A model generated the notes under the pieces. It did no database searches and had not been told where the DNA came from. It worked only from the letters and a program-made list of their open reading frames with translations. 5,985 nt of DNA from Gammaproteobacteria bacterium (GTDB taxonomy: Bacteria; Pseudomonadota; Gammaproteobacteria; DSM-19610), in assembly GCA_030618475.1 (NCBI GenBank), contig JAUXDG010000182.1:1-5985 (forward strand). The letters are read 5' to 3'. Shown here in pieces: positions 1-3,810 of the stretch. Positions within the stretch are counted from its first letter, which is position 1; the number at the start of each line of letters is the position of its first letter. Both the position numbers and the translations under genes were made by a program.

Positions 1-813
1 GATGTCAGGATCATCCATCACAAGGATTACCCGTTCTTTCAGCAGCACGAGGGCCAGCTCTATCTGCGCGACGGTGTGAAACGGCCCTGGTTCAACGACG
101 ATCTGCAATCGTTTACTCCGACGCGTTTCATGCCGCCGGAACTGATGGATTACCAGGGACGCGCCGTGGTGATCGATCCGGATGTCTTTGCCGTCGGCGA
201 CGTCTGGGAGCTCCTTTCCCGCGATATGCAGGGCAAGGCCATTATGTGCCGGCGCCGCGCCGGGCCTAAAGGTATGGTCGACCGTTGCCTGGCCAGCAGT
301 GTCATGCTGCTGGATAACGAAAAGCTGACGCACTGGAAGGTGAAAGAAAAGTTCGAAATGATGTTTACCTTCGAGCAGGACTATCAGCCCTGGATATGTC
401 TTAAGGACGAGCCGCGTGAAACCATCGGGTTTATTGAAAACGAATGGAACGATTTCGACAAGCTCGATGACAATACCAGGATGATCCACAACACCCGGCG
501 CAGGACACAGCCGTGGAAGGCGGGTCTGCCGATCGACTGGCGTCCGGCGGAAAATTTCCGCCTGTTTCCGCCGCTGGGCTGGCTGATGCGGGCCAGGCGG
601 AAACTGTTCGGAGAATACGCGTTGTTGGGTCACTACAAAGCGCACCCGGATCCGAATCAGGAGAACTTTTTCTTCGGCCTGTTGAAGGAATGTGTGGAAA
701 AAGGCATCGTCAGCGAAGACATGATCCGTGAACAGATGGATCAGAATCATGTGCGCCACGATGCCTTTGAGGTACTGAACCGGACGCCCCGGATGGCCGG
801 GGCGTGGAGATGA
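1..813 (+). CDS. GT8-like glycosyltransferase, 5'-truncated by window edge (paralog A)
   Basis: The frame is open from base 1. The segment before the first in-frame GTG (76) aligns with the downstream paralog (both read DVRI near here), so the gene starts outside the window and about 34 residues are missing. Visible features suggest a GT-A fold, family 8-like transferase. Residues are counted from the window edge. There is a DPD metal-binding motif (D59-D61) in VVIDPDVF, followed by a WELL...GKAI block. Next comes a SSVMLLD segment resembling the GT8 'NSGVMLID' strand. Near the C-terminus is H163 with QPW (170-172), resembling the family's HxxGxxKPW motif. The usual DQD motif is not evident. 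The acceptor and sugar donor are unknown. The protein is probably cytoplasmic or peripheral to the inner membrane: no transmembrane helix is seen, but the stretch after LFPP is rich in Arg and Lys. By eye it is roughly 60% identical to the next gene. Confidence 0.72.
   Translation, partial: DVRIIHHKDYPFFQQHEGQLYLRDGVKRPWFNDDLQSFTPTRFMPPELMDYQGRAVVIDPDVFAVGDVWELLSRDMQGKAIMCRRRAGPKGMVDRCLASSVMLLDNEKLTHWKVKEKFEMMFTFEQDYQPWICLKDEPRETIGFIENEWNDFDKLDDNTRMIHNTRRRTQPWKAGLPIDWRPAENFRLFPPLGWLMRARRKLFGEYALLGHYKAHPDPNQENFFFGLLKECVEKGIVSEDMIREQMDQNHVRHDAFEVLNRTPRMAGAWR
784..805 (+). other. Perfect GC-rich stem-loop at the 3' end of paralog A
   Basis: ACGCCCCGG (784-792) and CCGGGGCGT (797-805) are exact reverse complements with a 4-base ATGG loop. 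The structure ends six bases before the TGA stop at 811-813. It encodes part of a C-terminal tail (RTPRMAGAW) not matched in the downstream paralog. There is no T-run after it, so it is not a standard intrinsic terminator. It could shield the mRNA 3' end or weakly attenuate readthrough into the next gene. Confidence 0.5.
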
Positions 814-893
814 TCGCACCGATGCCGAGGGCAGTTTGCGCAAGGCACAGCCGGGCCGGTCCCCCTTGCCGCTGCAGCCTGACACCTCGCAAA

Positions 894-912
894 ATCAACA
901 TCCCCTGTTGAT
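894..912. repeat. Inverted repeat ATCAACA-N5-TGTTGAT in the intergenic region
   Basis: Perfect 7-base arms (894-900 and 906-912) flank TCCCC. The half-sites are in the opposite order to an FNR box (ATCAA...TTGAT rather than TTGAT...ATCAA), so FNR is not the likely binder. It could be an operator for another dimeric regulator or a short RNA hairpin. A second short inverted repeat, CCCCG-N7-CGGGG, lies at 951-967. Together with the GC-rich hairpin at 784-805 these account for most structure in the 194-base gap between the two transferase genes. No gene is seen in that gap. Confidence 0.35.
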
Positions 913-937
913 GTTCAGCATTTAACTGGAAGATTAT
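908..937 (+). promoter_or_regulatory. Weak candidate sigma70 promoter for paralog B
   Basis: TTGATG (908-913) and GATTAT (932-937) each match four of six consensus positions, with an 18-base spacer. They lie about 70 bases upstream of the GTG start at 1008. The -35 element overlaps the right arm of the inverted repeat at 894-912, an arrangement that would suit a repressor or activator. Matches this weak arise by chance, so this is only a candidate. Confidence 0.2.
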
Positions 938-994
938 CATCCCGATTTTGCCCCGCTGTTGCCGGGGTCTCAGGCCGGGCCCTGTCAGATTAAC

Positions 995-1000
995 GGGAGG
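995..1000 (+). promoter_or_regulatory. Ribosome binding site that sets the GTG start of paralog B
   Basis: GGGAGG is followed by seven bases (AAAACGC) and then GTG at 1008. This favours 1008 over an upstream in-frame TTG at 948, which has no comparable site and would add 20 low-similarity residues. The protein beginning at 1008 (VDHCVFIQAND) starts directly with a plausible first beta strand. Confidence 0.75.
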
Positions 1001-1007
1001 AAAACGC

Positions 1008-1910
1008 GTGGATCATTGTGTATTCATTCAGGCGAACGACAAGCAGATGCTTGGCGCAATCGTTGCCGAGTATGCGCTGAGGCGCTACTCAAGTAACAAC
1101 GACAAGTTTGACGTTCGCATCATGAACTACGATGACATTACAGTTTTTCGTCAACGCGAAGGCGAGAAGTTTCTGCGTGGTGGTGGCAAACGTGTGTGGG
1201 TGCGTGATGACCTGCAGTCCTTTACGCCGAGCAGATTTCTACCGCCTCAACTGATGGGATACCGGGGGCGCGCGGTCGTGATTGATCCGGACGTCTTTAC
1301 GCGCGCCGATATCTGGGAGCTGTTGTCCCGGGATATGCAGGGCAAGGCCATTATGTGTCGTCCGAAGTCCGGCAACAAGGGCAGGCGTGGTTGTCTGGCT
1401 ACCAGTGTCATGCTGCTCGACTGTGAGAAGCTGACACACTGGCGCTTTGAAGAACAGTTCAGCGCCATGTTCGAGAACAGCCGGGACTATATAAAATGGA
1501 TCTGCCTCAAATACGAAAATCCTGAAACCATCGGCTTTTTCGAAAATGAGTGGAACGATTTCGATCATCTGACCGATAGAACCAAAATGCTGCATACCAC
1601 CAAGCGCAAACACCAGCCCTGGAAGACCGGTTTGCCGATTGACTATCGTCCGGCAGACACCTTCCAGTTGTTCCCCCCCCGGCACTGGATACGCCGTGCC
1701 CGGCGCAGTCTGTTCGGCGATTACGGTCTGCTGGGCAGCTACGGCCAGCACCCCGACCCGAACCAGGAAAACTTTTTCTTCGGCCTGGTCCGCGAATGCC
1801 TGGACAGAGGTATTGTCAGCGAGGCGCAACTGCGCGAAGCGATGGCGGAAAACCACCTGCGCCACGACGCCCTGGAATTAATCGAAAGAGTTCCGCCGCT
1901 GGCTGCCTGA
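1008..1910 (+). CDS. GT8-like glycosyltransferase, complete (paralog B)
   Basis: This 300-residue protein is translated from a GTG with a good ribosome binding site. The N-terminus (VFIQANDKQMLGAIVAEYAL) looks like the first beta-strand and helix of a GT-A nucleotide-sugar-binding fold. The DPD metal motif is D93-P94-D95 in VVIDPDVF, followed by DIWELL...GKAI. TSVMLLD (132-138) matches the family 8 'NSGVMLID' position, and H196 with QPW (203-205) resembles HxxGxxKPW. The conventional DQD motif is not seen; ENEWNDFD (179-186) lies in the expected area. No signal peptide or membrane helix is visible, though RRARR near 229-233 could aid membrane contact. It is a tandem duplicate of the preceding gene, and the oxygenase gene follows 60 bases downstream on the same strand, so co-transcription is plausible. 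The donor and acceptor are unknown. A C8 tract inside the gene could make it slippage-prone. Confidence 0.75.
   Translation: MDHCVFIQANDKQMLGAIVAEYALRRYSSNNDKFDVRIMNYDDITVFRQREGEKFLRGGGKRVWVRDDLQSFTPSRFLPPQLMGYRGRAVVIDPDVFTRADIWELLSRDMQGKAIMCRPKSGNKGRRGCLATSVMLLDCEKLTHWRFEEQFSAMFENSRDYIKWICLKYENPETIGFFENEWNDFDHLTDRTKMLHTTKRKHQPWKTGLPIDYRPADTFQLFPPRHWIRRARRSLFGDYGLLGSYGQHPDPNQENFFFGLVRECLDRGIVSEAQLREAMAENHLRHDALELIERVPPLAA
1673..1680 (+). repeat. C8 homopolymer tract inside paralog B
   Basis: Eight consecutive C bases encode part of LFPPRHW. The matching stretch in paralog A (around 565-573) encodes LFPPLGW with mixed codons (TTTCCGCCGCTG), so the protein does not require the tract. Poly-C/G tracts of this length can slip during replication. 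A one-base change here would frameshift the last third of the protein. Confidence 0.9.
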
Positions 1911-1956
1911 ACAGGGCTCACAGATACTTCAGAATTGCTTGTGATTACCTGGCCAT

Positions 1957-1964
1957 GAGGTGAT
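1957..1964 (+). promoter_or_regulatory. Strong ribosome binding site for the 2OG oxygenase gene
   Basis: GAGGTGAT is an extended match to the complement of the 16S rRNA 3' end. It sits six bases before ATG 1971 and supports that start. Confidence 0.8.
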
Positions 1965-1970
1965 GTAAAA

Positions 1971-2612
1971 ATGTCCGTATTAAATCTTGCCGCCTTTGAT
2001 CGTGCTCCACTGAACAGCGAGCCTTTCGACTTTCTGGTCGTGAAAGATGCCATCGAGTCCGATATGGTGGAGGTGCTCAATCGTGATTATCCGCAGATTG
2101 ACAAACCGACCAACTATGACCCCGGAGATCTCGATTATGGGCCCAGCTTTAAACAGCTGCTGAAAGAGCTGGACAGTTCAGAGTTTGAAAGGCACGTCGC
2201 AAATAAGTTTGCTGTCGACCTCAGTGGTGCAAAGAAAACCATTACCGTCCGCAAGTACTCCGAGCCCAGTGATGGGCATATCCATACCGATCACTGGAGC
2301 AAGATCATTACCCTGCTGGTGTATTTCAACCCACAGTGGGATCAGGACGGTGGCCGGCTGCGAATATTGCGGTCATGCGGAAACATCGAGGATTACAGTG
2401 CCGAGGTTACTCCGCTGGGCGGTACCGTGCTGGCGTTCCGTCGCAGTGACAAATCCTGGCATGGCTATAAGAGTTTCGACGGTGAGCGGCGCATGATCCA
2501 GATGAGCTGGGTAAAGCACAGCCGCTTTGCCTGGTATGCGCAGCAGGCTGCCCGCTGGTGGACACATGCCCTGAAACGGGTGGCCAGGGTGTTTTCCAGC
2601 GTTTCCGGTTAA
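1971..2612 (+). CDS. 2OG-Fe(II) oxygenase, prolyl-4-hydroxylase-like
   Basis: This 213-residue protein is a probable non-heme iron dioxygenase that uses O2 and 2-oxoglutarate to hydroxylate an unknown substrate. The iron ligands are visible: H105 and D107 in HIHTDHW, and H164 in SWHGY. R173 or R174 follows about nine residues later and would bind 2-oxoglutarate. The core strands (ITLLVYFN, GGRLRIL, GGTVLAF) follow the usual double-stranded beta-helix order of the 2OG-FeII_Oxy_3 type. The first 90 residues are a substrate-side region, and the C-terminal 30 residues (WYAQQAARWWTHALKRVARVF) look like an amphipathic basic helix that may touch the membrane. No signal peptide is seen. The gene follows a GT8-like transferase in the same direction, which suggests modification of a glycan, lipid-linked or peptide product. 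That role is inference. Confidence 0.82.
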   Translation: MSVLNLAAFDRAPLNSEPFDFLVVKDAIESDMVEVLNRDYPQIDKPTNYDPGDLDYGPSFKQLLKELDSSEFERHVANKFAVDLSGAKKTITVRKYSEPSDGHIHTDHWSKIITLLVYFNPQWDQDGGRLRILRSCGNIEDYSAEVTPLGGTVLAFRRSDKSWHGYKSFDGERRMIQMSWVKHSRFAWYAQQAARWWTHALKRVARVFSSVSG

Positions 2613-3512
2613 TCACTGATGACTGATACGGTCAAAGTAACGCAGCCGGTATAACAGGCGTGACTGGCTCTCATCATCGTTAAAACCGCTGCGATCGTGC
2701 AGTACATTGTTGCTGATCAGCCCCCAGCCCGGCTGCAGCGTCAGTCGGTAAATGAACGGATCTTCTGAAGCCAGCAGAGTTTCCAGTGCCTGCACTGCAG
2801 CCCGGGTATCCGCATCGGTTTTCCACTCGATACTGCGGGTGCGTGCCGTATAGCGCATGTGCAAATGGCCATCTTCGCAGACCGAAAAGACCGGTCCTCT
2901 GCGCACGGGCCGGATTTCTGTTCCCTGTTCGATATTGGCAGGGATGGTCATGACATTGGGGGCCATCAGCGCCTTGATGTACGCCGGGTTCATATCACGC
3001 AGGCGGATGTAGGCGATTTCATGATCGAGCAGTGCGTTTTCACCGCCCTCTCCGGCAGGTCGGACACAATGTAATAACAGTGAGCGGATTTGTTGATCCA
3101 GCCCGTTGTAGTAACCGTCGGTGTGCCAGTGGATCGGGTGATTGGTATAGGGGATATAACGATGCCGCCACTGCTTGTCTACCACCTGCAATGCAGTAAT
3201 GCCATCGTCGTCTGCACCCATGTTTCGGTCCAGGTGGCGTAATCCGAGTTGCGCACCGAGTGTGGCCGGTATCGATTTGTCCGGGTTTGTGCCGGTGTTA
3301 CCCTTATAGACCGCCATATTGGTTTTCTCGACACGCTCCAGGATTGCTTCACGTTCTGCCTGGTTCAGTTCGCGGGGGTCATTGATCTCGATGATCAGGT
3401 CCGCGGCGTGCTGCGGGTATCCCTCCAGCTTGCGTGTTTTCCACGCCTCATAGGCGGTGTGATTGTTCAGATCGAAAGGACTGCCTTGAAAACTCAGATT
3501 TGCTACCCGCAT
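2613..3512 (-). CDS. TauD/TfdA-family 2OG-Fe(II) dioxygenase
   Basis: This 299-residue protein is close to the usual length of TauD/TfdA enzymes. H130-T131-D132 (IHWHTDGYYN) supplies two iron ligands. H272 in NNVLHDRSGF is the distal ligand, and R285, 13 residues later, fits the 2-oxoglutarate-binding arginine. MAVYKGNTG (67-75) and LLLHCVRPAGEGGENAL (145-161) match conserved strands of the family. The family hydroxylates small organic acids such as taurine, aryloxyacetates or carnitine precursors; the substrate here cannot be told. The ATG start is supported by GGGAGG four bases upstream on this strand. Its TGA abuts the TAA of the facing oxygenase gene, leaving no room for a separate terminator. 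It diverges from the copper-ATPase gene, and the shared upstream region carries an FNR-like box. It is only distantly related to the neighbouring oxygenase, so the two are not duplicates. Confidence 0.88.
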   Translation of the reverse strand: MRVANLSFQGSPFDLNNHTAYEAWKTRKLEGYPQHAADLIIEINDPRELNQAEREAILERVEKTNMAVYKGNTGTNPDKSIPATLGAQLGLRHLDRNMGADDDGITALQVVDKQWRHRYIPYTNHPIHWHTDGYYNGLDQQIRSLLLHCVRPAGEGGENALLDHEIAYIRLRDMNPAYIKALMAPNVMTIPANIEQGTEIRPVRRGPVFSVCEDGHLHMRYTARTRSIEWKTDADTRAAVQALETLLASEDPFIYRLTLQPGWGLISNNVLHDRSGFNDDESQSRLLYRLRYFDRISHQ

Positions 3513-3516
3513 GCTG

Positions 3517-3522
3517 CCTCCC
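3517..3522 (-). promoter_or_regulatory. Ribosome binding site for the TauD-like gene
   Basis: On the minus strand GGGAGG is followed by CAGC and then the ATG at 3512-3510. The spacing is a little short but usable, and it supports this start. Confidence 0.7.
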
Positions 3523-3571
3523 GGGTCGAAAAGCGGTTATCTGCCCAGGGTTTGGAGCAGATTCAATGGAT

Positions 3572-3577
3572 ATTCTA
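3572..3577 (-). promoter_or_regulatory. Candidate -10 element for the TauD-like gene
   Basis: On the minus strand this reads TAGAAT, five of six matches to TATAAT. It predicts a transcript start near 3565 and a leader of about 53 bases before the ATG at 3512. There is no good -35 hexamer at 17 bases spacing, as expected for an activator-dependent promoter. The FNR-like box is centred about 42 bases upstream of the predicted start. Confidence 0.45.
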
Positions 3578-3600
3578 TCTGCTGGCGTATTTTCGGCGAC

Positions 3601-3614
3601 TTGATCCAGGTCAA
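3601..3614. promoter_or_regulatory. FNR/Anr-type binding site
   Basis: TTGATCCAGGTCAA matches nine of the ten conserved bases of the FNR consensus TTGAT-N4-ATCAA. It lies between two divergent genes. On the minus strand its centre is about -42.5 from the predicted start of the TauD-like transcript, close to the -41.5 typical of class II FNR promoters. On the plus strand no good -10 is seen at the equivalent distance. A CRP/FNR-family regulator other than FNR could also bind. Oxygen-linked control would fit a neighbouring cbb3-assembly gene. Confidence 0.5.
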
Positions 3615-3667
3615 CGAATGCGGGAATCTCGTGTGAACTCCAGTCGGCCAGGTTCCTCATGGCGCAT

Positions 3668-3687
3668 CGGTATATTAGAATATATCG
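3668..3687. promoter_or_regulatory. AT-rich palindrome, possible ATPase-gene promoter region
   Basis: TATATT-AG-AATATA (3671-3684) is a perfect inverted repeat. With flanking bases it extends to nine-base arms with one mismatch. It contains two -10-like hexamers on the plus strand, TATATT (3671-3676) and TAGAAT (3676-3681), in the most AT-rich stretch of the intergenic region. No convincing -35 is seen. It could be the promoter or an operator for the ATPase gene, leaving a leader of about 125 bases. Confidence 0.3.
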
Positions 3688-3738
3688 GAATTTAGCTCCG
3701 CGAGCGGTTTTACCAGGCTGTATGTCGGCTAACTTACG

Positions 3739-3750
3739 TACTCATGAGTA
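3739..3750. repeat. 12-base perfect palindrome upstream of the ATPase gene
   Basis: TACTCATGAGTA equals its own reverse complement. It lies about 60 bases before the TTG start at 3811, within the predicted leader. Its role is unknown; a regulator site or chance are both possible. Confidence 0.3.
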
Positions 3751-3810
3751 ACTGCCTGATTTTGCGGTTTCCCGACTGCGAATGGTGGCGCTGATAAAAG
3801 AGTTTCTCAA

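Noticed and set aside
948..1007. Longer N-terminus for paralog B from a TTG at 948
   Set aside because: It has no ribosome binding site, the added residues are unlike the family N-terminus, and GTG 1008 has GGGAGG at ideal spacing.
1239..1865. A 208-codon open frame on the minus strand inside paralog B
   Set aside because: It lies wholly antisense to a well-supported glycosyltransferase gene, and its translation shows no recognisable domain. It is explained by the codon pattern of the opposite strand.
3249..3695. A 148-codon plus-strand open frame spanning the start of the TauD-like gene and the intergenic region
   Set aside because: It is mostly antisense to the dioxygenase gene, has no recognisable domain, and its end lies in the regulatory region.
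3699..3712. CCG-CGAG-CGG followed by TTTT, a possible terminator
   Set aside because: The stem is only three to four base pairs and it lies upstream of both divergent genes, where a terminator would have no obvious role.
3744..3794. A 16-codon open frame upstream of the ATPase gene (MSNCLILRFPDCEWWR)
   Set aside because: There is no ribosome binding site and it overlaps a palindrome. It was not strong enough to list as a gene and is mentioned only in the leader finding.
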